DNA from: JACCZR01 sp963830065
GTDB lineage: Bacteria; Actinomycetota; Thermoleophilia; Solirubrobacterales; Thermoleophilaceae
Length of the DNA: 64,000 nucleotides
Direction: 5' to 3'
Assembly (NCBI GenBank): GCA_963830065.1
Contig: CAWHLA010000006.1
Span: forward strand, 434,001-498,000
How positions within the stretch are numbered: the first letter of the stretch is position 1; every line of letters begins with the position of its first letter. Under the pieces are notes generated by a model. That model saw only the letters and a list, made by a program, of their open reading frames with translations. It was not told where the DNA came from and made no database searches. Shown here in pieces: positions 18,383-25,628 of this stretch. The position numbers and the translations under genes were made by a program.

Positions 18383-19890
18383 CGCCGCAGGGCAAGCTCC
18401 CTGACGTCGGCCTTGTTGCCCGGCGGCAACTGCACGATCCACAACAGGTAGTAGCGGAAGTCTTGGCGGGCGGTGTCCAGATTGATGCGGGTGCTCTCCT
18501 TCACCTTGGTGCGTCCGCTGACCTTGGTCCAGCCCGTGATGTTGCGCGGTGGCCGCGCGCCGTTCGCGCCGTACACCTCCGCCTGGTAGCCGGGGGTGGA
18601 GGTGACCACGCTGAGCTGGCGCGCCGCGATCGGCGAGCCCGCGTCCACGTAAAGGCCGACCCCCTTCTTGCCCACCCCCGCCAGGCCGTCGCGATAGGTC
18701 TCGCTGTCCCAGGCGGTGGTGATGTTGCCGTCGATGGCGTTCTGGAGCTGGTCCTCGGACTCGTTGCCGTCGCCCTCGGGGTCGTAGTCCTCGATCGCCC
18801 CTGCGGCCAGGTCCACGCGCTCCAGCCCCGGGGCGGACGGGGTCACCGCATCGCCCGGGCCCTTCTCGGCCCGGGTGACGAAGAACGCGATCAGGCCGCC
18901 GATCAGCCCCACCAGCACCGCGGTGGTGAGCACCACGCGCCAGCGCCCGCGGCGCAGGCGGCCGGGGGCGAAGTCGGCGGTGTCGCCGGACAGGCTCTGC
19001 AGCACGGCGGTCGCCTCGCCCGAGGTCTCACCCGCCCGGGCGGCCTCGATCGACAGCACCTCCTCGAGGTCGTGGACCATCTCGTCGGCGCTGGCGTAGC
19101 GGTTGGCGGTCTCCTTGGCGGTGGCGCGGTCGAGCACCTTGGCCAGCGCGGAGGAGACCTCCGGCCGCCGCCGCTGGACGTCGGGCACCGGATCCTGGAC
19201 GTGCTTCATCGCCACTGCGACCTGGGTGTCGGCGCGGAAGGGGACCTCGCCGGTGAGCATCTCGTACAGCACGATCCCCAGCGAGTAGAGGTCGGACTGC
19301 TCGCCGACCTGGTGGCCGAGCGCCTGCTCGGGTGAGACGTAGTCGGTGGTCCCGAGCACGCGCCCAGTGGCGGTCAGGCCGTGTGCCTCGAGCGACCGGG
19401 CGATCCCGAAGTCGGTCACCTTGGCCCGGCCCTCGCCGTCGATGAGGACGTTCTGGGGCTTGACGTCGCGGTGGACCAGCCGCTGCGCGTGGGCAGCCGA
19501 CAGGGCCCGGGCGATCTCGATGGCGTAGGCCACCGCCTCGGCCACCGGCAGCCGGCCGCAGCGCTTGATCCGCTCCTTCAGCGTCTCGCCCTCGACGTAC
19601 TCGAAGACGATGTACGGGTTGCCCTCGTCCTCGCCGGCGTCGATGACGGTCACCACGTGGGGGTGGTTCAGCCGCGCGACGGTGCGGGACTCGCGGCGGA
19701 AGCGCTCCAGCTGGTCGGGGTCGCTGGAGATGTCGCGGTGCATGAGCTTGATCGCCACCCACCGCTCCAGGGTGGGATCGAAGGCCAGGTAGACGGTGGA
19801 CATCCCGCCTGAACCGATGCGCTCCTCGATGCGGAAGCGCCCGCTGATCTCCGTGCCGATCACGCTGCTCTCTATTTTGCGCGTTTGCAT
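18379..19890 (-). CDS. Ser/Thr kinase with discoidin-like extracytoplasmic domain
   Basis: 503 residues from ATG 19890-19888; a GTG at 19863 preceded by AGAGAG is an alternative start. Kinase domain about 19-280: GSGGMSTVYLA (27-37), K48, HRDVKPQN (140-147), DFG (160-162), SPEQ (186-189). One transmembrane helix lies at about 316-336 after RGRWRVVL. The outer region (about 350-503) contains DGNITTAWDSETYRDG and GVGLYVDAG, characteristic of F5/8 type C (galactose-binding-like) folds, suggesting carbohydrate or cell-wall ligand sensing. It is in the place of PknA but on the opposite strand. Its start codon overlaps the divergent gene's start (CATG) and its stop overlaps ddl's (CTAG). Confidence 0.9.
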   Translation of the reverse strand: MQTRKIESSVIGTEISGRFRIEERIGSGGMSTVYLAFDPTLERWVAIKLMHRDISSDPDQLERFRRESRTVARLNHPHVVTVIDAGEDEGNPYIVFEYVEGETLKERIKRCGRLPVAEAVAYAIEIARALSAAHAQRLVHRDVKPQNVLIDGEGRAKVTDFGIARSLEAHGLTATGRVLGTTDYVSPEQALGHQVGEQSDLYSLGIVLYEMLTGEVPFRADTQVAVAMKHVQDPVPDVQRRRPEVSSALAKVLDRATAKETANRYASADEMVHDLEEVLSIEAARAGETSGEATAVLQSLSGDTADFAPGRLRRGRWRVVLTTAVLVGLIGGLIAFFVTRAEKGPGDAVTPSAPGLERVDLAAGAIEDYDPEGDGNESEDQLQNAIDGNITTAWDSETYRDGLAGVGKKGVGLYVDAGSPIAARQLSVVTSTPGYQAEVYGANGARPPRNITGWTKVSGRTKVKESTRINLDTARQDFRYYLLWIVQLPPGNKADVRELALRR

Positions 19891-20656
19891 GGCTGTACAG
19901 GCCCGCTTGTTCACAGACCCCGCCAGCGCGGCCGCTTGGACCGCCTGGCCGGCGCTGCGCAGGCTCATGGTGGAGTTCGGCGACGAGGTCCGATTCACCT
20001 TGCGGATGGGAGGCCTTGCCCGCAGCTTCGAGGGCCGCCATTCGGAGCTGTTCACCGAGTGGTTGGACGCCGCGGATCGCTCCAGCATGCCGGTGGACCC
20101 GCGGCTGTGGACCGAGGGCCCGCTCGGCTCGAGCTACCCCGCGTGCATGGCCGTCAAGGCCGCGCAGGACCAGGACCAGGGCCTCGCGCTCTTCCGCGCG
20201 CTGCAGGAGGGCATCTTCTGCTTTCGCCGCAAGCTCGACTCCGCAGAGGCGCTGATCGAGGAAGCACGGGGCGCCGGCCTGGACGCCGCGCGATTTCGCA
20301 TCGACATCGCCTCCAACGCGACGGTCGAGGCGCTCGGCAACGACCTGGAGGAAACCCGCGCGGCGGAGACGACGCTGCCCTCGGCCCGCTTCGGCGCCGA
20401 CGCCTGGGTGCGCGGGCCCGCGCCCTACGAGGAGTGGCGCGCGGCCGCGCTAGGGGCGGGAGCAATCCCGTCCGGCGAGCCGGCGCCGGACGTGGAGGCG
20501 GCCCTGCGCCGCTTCGGCCGCATGGCCGAGCCGGAGGTGGAAGCAGTATGCGACCTGGCCGGCCCACGCGCCCGGGCCGAGCTGTGGCGCTTGGCCTCGG
20601 AGTGGCGCGCGAAGCCCACCCGGGTGCTCACCGGCTGGCTGTGGGAGCCGGCCTAG
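19889..20656 (+). CDS. DsbA-family (FrnE/SpxH-like) thioredoxin-fold protein lacking the active-site cysteines
   Basis: 255 residues from ATG 19889. The N-terminus LFTDPASAAAWTAWPALRR aligns with the FTDPxCPWxW active site of the DsbA/FrnE family, but the cysteine-containing positions read ASAAAW, so the CxxC is lost. Typical downstream features remain: GLARSFEGR, YPACMAVKAAQDQ, LFRALQEGIFC. An oxidoreductase function is unlikely; a binding or adaptor role, like SpxH/YjbH, is possible. Its ATG shares CATG with the opposite kinase start, and no ribosome binding site precedes it. TATTTT about 10 nt upstream could be a -10 for a leaderless mRNA. Confidence 0.75.
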   Translation: MAVQARLFTDPASAAAWTAWPALRRLMVEFGDEVRFTLRMGGLARSFEGRHSELFTEWLDAADRSSMPVDPRLWTEGPLGSSYPACMAVKAAQDQDQGLALFRALQEGIFCFRRKLDSAEALIEEARGAGLDAARFRIDIASNATVEALGNDLEETRAAETTLPSARFGADAWVRGPAPYEEWRAAALGAGAIPSGEPAPDVEAALRRFGRMAEPEVEAVCDLAGPRARAELWRLASEWRAKPTRVLTGWLWEPA

Positions 20657-20659
20657 GCG

Positions 20660-21112
20660 TCAGGGACAGCCGGACGAGATGCGCACGCGCCACCACTTCA
20701 GGAGCCGACCGAGCAGCCCACCCCGGGGCAGCACGTGCCAGTGGCGGCAGCCGGGCTCCCCGATGTCGGCGTGGCTGACCCGCACGTAGGGGAACGCCTC
20801 GGGCTCCAGCAGCATCTCCTCGACGAGCCGGCGTGAGAGCTCCTCCTCCTGGGTGCGCCGTTCCAGCTGCGCCCGCAGGTCGGCCAACCGGAGAGCAAGG
20901 TCGTCGCGAACGAGCTCCAGCTCCGACGCGGACAGCAACCGGGGAGCGCCGCTGACTCGAGCCGGTGGTGGCGTCAGCCCGGTACGAGGCCACACCGAGG
21001 ACCACTGCGCCATCAGCTCGGCCTCCAGCGCGGCGATCTGCTCCGTGAGCGAGGGAGCGGTGAGTGGCGCGGGAGCGGTGAGTGGCGCGGATACCCGCGC
21101 GAGAGTGGTCAC
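20660..21112 (-). CDS. Hypothetical protein, N-terminal coiled coil
   Basis: 150 residues, no family recognised. An Ala/Pro/Thr-rich N-terminus includes a duplicated APLTAP hexapeptide from an 18-bp tandem repeat. A predicted coiled coil follows (about 25-90, ASELELVRDDLALRLADLRA). The more conserved-looking C-terminus contains VRVSHADIGEPGCRHWHVLPRGGLLGRLLKWWRV and ends in SSGCP. It overlaps the preceding small membrane-protein gene by ATGA. Soluble, probably cytoplasmic. Confidence 0.6.
   Translation of the reverse strand: MTTLARVSAPLTAPAPLTAPSLTEQIAALEAELMAQWSSVWPRTGLTPPPARVSGAPRLLSASELELVRDDLALRLADLRAQLERRTQEEELSRRLVEEMLLEPEAFPYVRVSHADIGEPGCRHWHVLPRGGLLGRLLKWWRVRISSGCP
21055..21090. repeat. 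Two perfect tandem copies of an 18-bp unit
   Basis: GAGCGGTGAGTGGCGCGG occurs twice in succession (21055-21072, 21073-21090). On the minus strand it encodes APLTAP twice near the N-terminus of the hypothetical protein. The 18-bp length keeps the frame, so copy-number change would only lengthen the linker. Confidence 0.85.
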
Positions 21113-21360
21113 GAGCCGACCCTCCCGCCACCGGCCCAGGCGGCACCGCCGGACAGCAGCATCATCGGGAGCCCGATCAGAAGCGTGACCCCGGCCGTCG
21201 GGGTTCCGGCCGCGAGGCCCGTGGTGCCGAAGATCAGGGCGGCCGCGGCGAGGGCCAGGAACGAGGCGGCGGCGAGGCCGGCGTCCTCCAGCCCTCGGCC
21301 GACGGCGTAGGCGAGCGCCGGGACGAGAACGAGCGCGAGGATGACGTGAAGCAGGGTCAC
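21109..21360 (-). CDS. Small membrane protein
   Basis: 83 residues, GTG start, three hydrophobic segments (about 3-20, 29-48, 56-76) rich in Ala/Leu/Gly. No recognised family. It starts one base after the stop of the MlaE-type permease gene and overlaps the next gene by ATGA, so it belongs to the permease operon. Confidence 0.55.
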   Translation of the reverse strand: MTLLHVILALVLVPALAYAVGRGLEDAGLAAASFLALAAAALIFGTTGLAAGTPTAGVTLLIGLPMMLLSGGAAWAGGGRVGS

Positions 21361-21361
21361 C

Positions 21362-22162
21362 TCATCCGCCTATCGGTGCTCGTGGATTCGAGCCCCAGAA
21401 GATCTGCGTGCCCACCATCCCGATCAGGTGGACCATGACGGTGTTCAGCACCATCGACTTCGCGGTCGCGGTCCCCACCCCCACCGGGCCGCCCGACGCG
21501 TTGTAGCCGTAGTAGCACCCCACCAGCACGATCACCGTGGACATGGCCATGCCCTTGATCAGCGAGTAGAACAGGTCGGGCGGGTTCTGGAACATCCAGA
21601 AGATCAAGAAGAAGCCGCCGGAGGACACCTCGCCGATCTGCTGGACCACCGCCAGATAGGAGGCAAAGAACCCGGCCCCGACGGCGATGATGTACATGAA
21701 CGGCAGCACCAGCCAGGCCGCCAGCAGGCGGGTGGAGCACAGGAAGGTCAGCGACGAGATGCCCATCACCTCGAGCGCGTCGACCTCGTCGGAGATCTTC
21801 ATGGCGCCGATCTCGGCCACCAGGCCGGTGCCCACCTTGGCGCTCATCATGTAGCCGAAGGCGTAGGGCATGATCTCGCGCAGGTCGCACCAGGCGCTGA
21901 ACACGCCCGCGTAGGCGGGGGCGCCCACCGAGCGGTTGAAGTAGGCGCCCTCGATGCCGCAGGTGAGGCCGAGGATGAAGGCCAGGCCCAAGATCACCAG
22001 CGCCGAGCCCAGGATCAGGATCCCGCACTGGCGCAGCGCCTCGCCGAAGAACTTGCCGACCTTGAAGGTGTAGACCTCGCCCATCACCCGGGCGCAGAAC
22101 TTGGCGATGTCGCCGAAGGAGGCGATCCAGTCGCGCGGGACCGCTAGCCAGGAGCGGCCCAT
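21362..22162 (-). CDS. MlaE-family ABC permease (Mce-type lipid transport), second copy
   Basis: 266 residues from ATG 22162, whose A is shared with the preceding TGA. Conserved MlaE core: a long first hydrophobic region (about 38-65), MPYAFGYMMSAKVGTGLVAEIGAMKISDEVDALEVMG with the family's GxGxxxE...EIDAL signature, and five to six membrane helices. MlaE permeases pair with an ATPase (MlaF/MceG) and MCE proteins to move phospholipids, sterols or other lipids. Here two different permeases flank a small membrane protein, and neither an ATPase nor an MCE gene is within the window. Confidence 0.88.
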   Translation of the reverse strand: MGRSWLAVPRDWIASFGDIAKFCARVMGEVYTFKVGKFFGEALRQCGILILGSALVILGLAFILGLTCGIEGAYFNRSVGAPAYAGVFSAWCDLREIMPYAFGYMMSAKVGTGLVAEIGAMKISDEVDALEVMGISSLTFLCSTRLLAAWLVLPFMYIIAVGAGFFASYLAVVQQIGEVSSGGFFLIFWMFQNPPDLFYSLIKGMAMSTVIVLVGCYYGYNASGGPVGVGTATAKSMVLNTVMVHLIGMVGTQIFWGSNPRAPIGG

Positions 22163-22602
22163 CAGCGTCCACTGACCGGGGTCATCTCCGCGAACCCGAA
22201 GAACCAGACGATGAGCAGGACGAGGGCTGCGACCACCGAGACGGCCATCGACACGTCGAGCAGCGAGCGGCCCGCGCGAAGGCGCTTGAGCGACGGGCGT
22301 TCCTCGGTGGCGGCGTCCAGCCAGGCCGCACGCCGCGGCACGGACCGGCCCTGCGGCCGCAGCCGCTCGTAGACGGCGTTGATCCGAAAGAGGAGGAAGC
22401 CGAACGTGATCATCGTCAGCGGGATGGCGCCCAGCACGAAGAAGAGGAATGCCTCGGCCGTGCTGGTGACCTCTCCCGCCACCCACATCCCGCCGGCGGG
22501 GATGCCGATCCACAGCACCCCGCTGCCCAGGCAGATGACCACGGCGAGGATCCCCGCCGCAATGGACTCGAGGAGCTCTGAGCCGAGGCGCCGCGCCGTC
22601 AC
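22162..22602 (-). CDS. Membrane protein of the MlaE operon
   Basis: 146 residues with three hydrophobic segments: about 12-40, 46-72 (LFFVLGAIPLTMITFGFLLF) and 113-135. A charged cytoplasmic loop separates the second and third. No recognised family. It overlaps both flanking permease genes (ATGA upstream, TGATG downstream), so it is cotranslated with them and probably part of the same transport complex. Confidence 0.7.
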   Translation of the reverse strand: MTARRLGSELLESIAAGILAVVICLGSGVLWIGIPAGGMWVAGEVTSTAEAFLFFVLGAIPLTMITFGFLLFRINAVYERLRPQGRSVPRRAAWLDAATEERPSLKRLRAGRSLLDVSMAVSVVAALVLLIVWFFGFAEMTPVSGR

Positions 22603-23405
22603 TTGATCACCGAGATCTCAGGATGCGTGGCCAGCAGCGTCTGGGTGAAGACGTAGTTGAAGGCAAAGATGGCCAGGAAGGTGATCACCACGCCCTGGTT
22701 GACCGCGCGGCCCACCCCCTCCGCGCCGCCGGAGGCGGTCATGCCCTTGTAACAGGCCACGATCGCGATGATCGCGCCGAACATGGTGCACTTGACCACC
22801 GAGCCCCACAGGTCGGTGGTGGAGGCGTTGTTGAGCAGGGTGGCAAAGAAGGGCCCCAGCGGGGCCTGGAAGGTCAGCGTGGCCAGGATGCCGCCGAAGA
22901 TGCCGAAGATCAGCGCGTAGACGTTGAACAGCCCGGTGACGATCATCAAGGCCAAAAAGCGCGGCACGACCAGGTTCTTGATCGGGTCCACGCCCAGCAC
23001 CTGGAGCGCGTCGAGCTCCTCGCGGATCTTTCTGGCCCCGAGGTCGGCGGTGATCGCGGTGCCGCCCACGCCGGCCAGGATGATGGCGGTCACGATCGGG
23101 GCGAACTCGCGCACCGAGGCCAGCACAAAGAAGCCGCCCAGGCGGTCGACGGCGCCGAACAGGGTGAGGAAGTTGCCCGCCTGCAGGCCCGGGGCGCCGT
23201 AGCCGAAGGCGATCGTGGAGATCAGCAGCGGAAACCAGCACAGCCGCAGCGCGAACATGAACTGCTGCACGAACTCGGTGCCGTAGGGGTAGGGCGGGCG
23301 CAGTGCGCTCATCAGCACCTTGCCGGTCAGGATCATCATGTCGCCGACCTGCTCGAGCAGGTTCTTGGTCGGCAGGAATGCTCGGTCGGCTACGGCTCGG
23401 ACCAT
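22599..23405 (-). CDS. MlaE-family ABC permease, first copy
   Basis: 268 residues from ATG 23405; a GTG at 23417 adds four residues. MlaE signature: SVREFAPIVTAIILAGVGGTAITADLGARKIREELDALQVLGVDPI, which contains the GxGxxIxADLGxxxxxxEldAl motif, with about six membrane helices. First gene of a leftward operon (permease, membrane protein, permease, small membrane protein, hypothetical). It is divergent from the GntR regulator, whose operator lies 30-45 bp upstream, so control by that regulator is likely. Confidence 0.88.
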   Translation of the reverse strand: MVRAVADRAFLPTKNLLEQVGDMMILTGKVLMSALRPPYPYGTEFVQQFMFALRLCWFPLLISTIAFGYGAPGLQAGNFLTLFGAVDRLGGFFVLASVREFAPIVTAIILAGVGGTAITADLGARKIREELDALQVLGVDPIKNLVVPRFLALMIVTGLFNVYALIFGIFGGILATLTFQAPLGPFFATLLNNASTTDLWGSVVKCTMFGAIIAIVACYKGMTASGGAEGVGRAVNQGVVITFLAIFAFNYVFTQTLLATHPEISVIK

Positions 23406-23429
23406 GTGTGATGGCACAGTAGCGCCGAC

Positions 23430-23459
23430 TTGCCTTCTGTGTCAACACAGAGGTACACT
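23430..23459 (+). promoter_or_regulatory. Leaderless gntR promoter with palindromic operator in its spacer
   Basis: TTGCCT (23430-23435) and TACACT (23454-23459) form -35 and -10 boxes 18 bp apart, and the GTG start at 23466 lies 6 nt after the -10, so the mRNA is predicted to be leaderless. The spacer contains the perfect inverted repeat TCTGTGT-CA-ACACAGA (23436-23451), a fitting GntR-dimer operator. Binding there would block this promoter and probably the divergent permease promoter. Confidence 0.65.
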
Positions 23460-23465
23460 TGTCCT

Positions 23466-24020
23466 GTGTTCGTCCGGGTAGACCGCAACAGCGAGGTGCC
23501 GGTGGGCGCACAGTTGACGGCACAGCTGCGGTCAGCCATCGCCGACGGCGACCTGGCGCCGGGCGACCTGTTCCCCAGCATCCGCGAGCTGGCGGAGGCC
23601 ACGGACGTGAGCGTGAACACCGTCCGGTCGGCCTACGCACGGCTGGAGAACGAGGGACTGGTGCGCACCGAGCACGGCCGCGGCACCTTCGTGGCCGACG
23701 AGCGCGGCACGCGCCGCGAGCTGCGCCGGCAGATCGAGCGCCTGGAGGCGGCCGTGGCGCGCGGCCCCCAGCGCGGCACCGCGGCCAGCGGCGCCCCGGC
23801 GGGTCGGCTGCTCACCACCGCGGAGCTGCGCGGGGTGCGCGACTCGCTTCGCGCCGAGGTCGCGCGGCTGGACGCCGAGCGCGGTGAGCTGATGCGGCGG
23901 CTCGAGGAACTGGACCAGCTCGAGCGCGACCCCGACCCCTCCGAGGAGCGCCCGGGGGCCAAGGAGCGCTCGTCATCGACGAGCCTGGGCAACGTCCGCC
24001 TGCGCTGGGTCGGCGGCTGA
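23466..24020 (+). CDS. GntR-family transcriptional regulator (YtrA-like)
   Basis: 184 residues from GTG 23466. The N-terminal winged helix-turn-helix (about 5-75) has the GntR signature: VPVGAQLTAQLRSAIADGDL, then PSIRELAEATDVSVNTVRSAYARLENEGLV and GRGTFV. The C-terminal part is not a FadR/HutC/MocR ligand domain but a long charged coiled coil (about 85-165), as in short YtrA-like regulators. These often control ABC transporters in the adjacent operon. Here the neighbour is the MlaE-type permease operon, divergent by about 50 bp. Confidence 0.88.
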   Translation: MFVRVDRNSEVPVGAQLTAQLRSAIADGDLAPGDLFPSIRELAEATDVSVNTVRSAYARLENEGLVRTEHGRGTFVADERGTRRELRRQIERLEAAVARGPQRGTAASGAPAGRLLTTAELRGVRDSLRAEVARLDAERGELMRRLEELDQLERDPDPSEERPGAKERSSSTSLGNVRLRWVGG

Positions 24021-24035
24021 CGCGACACTGCCCGT

Positions 24036-24590
24036 GTGGGTGAACAGGAGCAGCGCATGTTGCGCGGCGAGCTGTACCGCTTCGCCGACGACCCGGACCT
24101 GATCGCAAGCAACGCCAGGGCGCAGCGCATGGTCGAGCGCTACAACGCCAGCAGCCACTCCGAGCCCGACGAGCGCAGGCGCCTTTTGGAGGAGCTGCTC
24201 GGACACATCGGCGCCGGGACCGTGGTCCAACCCCCCTTCCGGTGCGACTACGGCGGCCACATCAGCATCGGGGCGGGGACGTACGTCAACTACGGCTGCG
24301 TGATCCTCGATCCGGCTCCGGTGACTATCGGCGAGCACTGCCAGATCGCCTCCGGCGTACAGCTGCTCACCGCCACCCACCCGCTCGACCCCGACCTCCG
24401 GCGGGACGAATGGGAGCTCGCGCACCCGGTCACGGTGGGGGACAACGTATGGCTGGGAGCGGGGGTGATCGTGAACCCGGGGGTGACGATCGGCGACGAC
24501 GCCATCGTGGGGTCCGGCTCGGTGGTCACCCGCGACCTTCCCGCGGGCGTCGTCGCCCACGGCGTCCCCGCGCGCATCAGCTCGGGCTGA
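24036..24590 (+). CDS. Maltose/galactoside O-acetyltransferase family protein
   Basis: 184 residues. N-terminal Mac domain (QRMLRGELYRFADDPDL, ARAQRMVERYN) followed by left-handed beta-helix hexapeptide repeats (ISIGAGTYVNYGCVILD, VTIGEHCQIASGVQLL). The catalytic His is in ATHPLD and the loop is followed by GDNVWLGAGVIVNPGVTIGDDAIVGSGSVVTRDLP. It acetylates a sugar or aglycone with acetyl-CoA; the physiological acceptor is unknown. GTG 24036 is used; ATG 24057 with AGGAG upstream is an alternative. Its 3' end overlaps purM by 14 nt. Confidence 0.88.
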   Translation: MGEQEQRMLRGELYRFADDPDLIASNARAQRMVERYNASSHSEPDERRRLLEELLGHIGAGTVVQPPFRCDYGGHISIGAGTYVNYGCVILDPAPVTIGEHCQIASGVQLLTATHPLDPDLRRDEWELAHPVTVGDNVWLGAGVIVNPGVTIGDDAIVGSGSVVTRDLPAGVVAHGVPARISSG

Positions 24591-25611
24591 AGCCCTCGCC
24601 GCGGCGCCCGGCCAGACCCGCGACCTCCACCACGCCGGCGCGGTCGGAGACCTCGCCGATCACCGCTGTGCCCGGGTGGCGCTCGGAGAGCAACGCGACG
24701 CACGCCTCGGCCTCCCCGGCCGGGACAACGCAGCAGAAGCCGCACCCGAGGTTGAAGACCTCGTGGAGGTCGGCCTCGGACACCCCGCCTCGGGCGGCGA
24801 TCAGGTCGAAGACCGGCTGCCGGGGCAGCGGCGAGGAGATCAGGTAGCCCACCTCCGCCTCCAGGCGCAGGAGGTTGAGCAGGCCGTCGCCGGTGATGTG
24901 CGCGAGCCCGCGGACCTCGACCTCGGAGCGCAGCAGCTCCAACACCGCGCGCACGTAGATCACGGTGGGCTCCAGGAGCGTCTCGCCGACCGACGCGCCC
25001 CCGAGCTCCGCCGGCAGCTCGTCGAGGTCGGGCAGCGCCCGGCGGGCGAGCGTCAGCCCGTTGGAGTGCACGCCGGAGGAGGGCATGCCGATCACGGCGT
25101 CGCCGGGAGCGATCGCCGACCCGGTCACGATCGCGTCCAGGTCCACGGTGCCCACGCACGCACCCACCAGGTCCAGCCCCTTCACCATCTCCGGTACCAC
25201 CGCAAGCTCGCCGCCGGGGATCTCCACGCCGGCGTCCTCGGCGCCCCGGCGCAGTCCCTCGGCGACCGAGCCCAGCACCGCCGGATCGGCCTCGACCACG
25301 GCGATGTAGTCGAGCAGCGCGATCGGCTCGGCGCCGACGCACACCACGTCGTTGACGTTCATCGCCATGCAGTCGATCCCGACCGTGTCGTAGCGGCCGA
25401 GTGCCTCGGCCACCAGCAGCTTCGTCCCCACCCCGTCGGTGGAGAGCGCCAGCCCGCGCCGGTCGTCGAGCGCCAGCACGTTGGCGTAGTGGCCCGACCC
25501 CATCACGGCCCGCGAGGGCCGGCCGGGGTCGATCCGCCGCAGGACGTCCACGAGCGCCGCCACGCCGGCGTCTGCGCCCGGGTACGTCGGCTCGGCATCC
25601 ACTTCGGGCAT
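24577..25611 (-). CDS. purM: Phosphoribosylformylglycinamidine cyclo-ligase
   Basis: 344 residues. AIR synthetase, fifth step of purine synthesis (FGAM + ATP to AIR). Conserved features: LALSTDGVGTKLLVAEAL (ATP-binding region), GIDCMAMNVNDVVCVGAEPIALLDYIA, a central GLPSSGVHSNG-type motif (MPSSGVHSNGLTLAR), HITGDGLLNLLRL and NLGCGF near the C-terminus. Length matches the family. It stands alone, downstream of the phosphatase gene by 17 nt and convergent with the acetyltransferase. Confidence 0.95.
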   Translation of the reverse strand: MPEVDAEPTYPGADAGVAALVDVLRRIDPGRPSRAVMGSGHYANVLALDDRRGLALSTDGVGTKLLVAEALGRYDTVGIDCMAMNVNDVVCVGAEPIALLDYIAVVEADPAVLGSVAEGLRRGAEDAGVEIPGGELAVVPEMVKGLDLVGACVGTVDLDAIVTGSAIAPGDAVIGMPSSGVHSNGLTLARRALPDLDELPAELGGASVGETLLEPTVIYVRAVLELLRSEVEVRGLAHITGDGLLNLLRLEAEVGYLISSPLPRQPVFDLIAARGGVSEADLHEVFNLGCGFCCVVPAGEAEACVALLSERHPGTAVIGEVSDRAGVVEVAGLAGRRGEGFSPS

Positions 25612-25628
25612 TCTCGCCGCCGGGGCGG

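Noticed and set aside
19796..19888. Upstream ATG (19796) for the DsbA-like gene
   Set aside because: The extra 31 residues are antisense to the kinase P-loop region and do not resemble the family. Homology begins right after ATG 19889.
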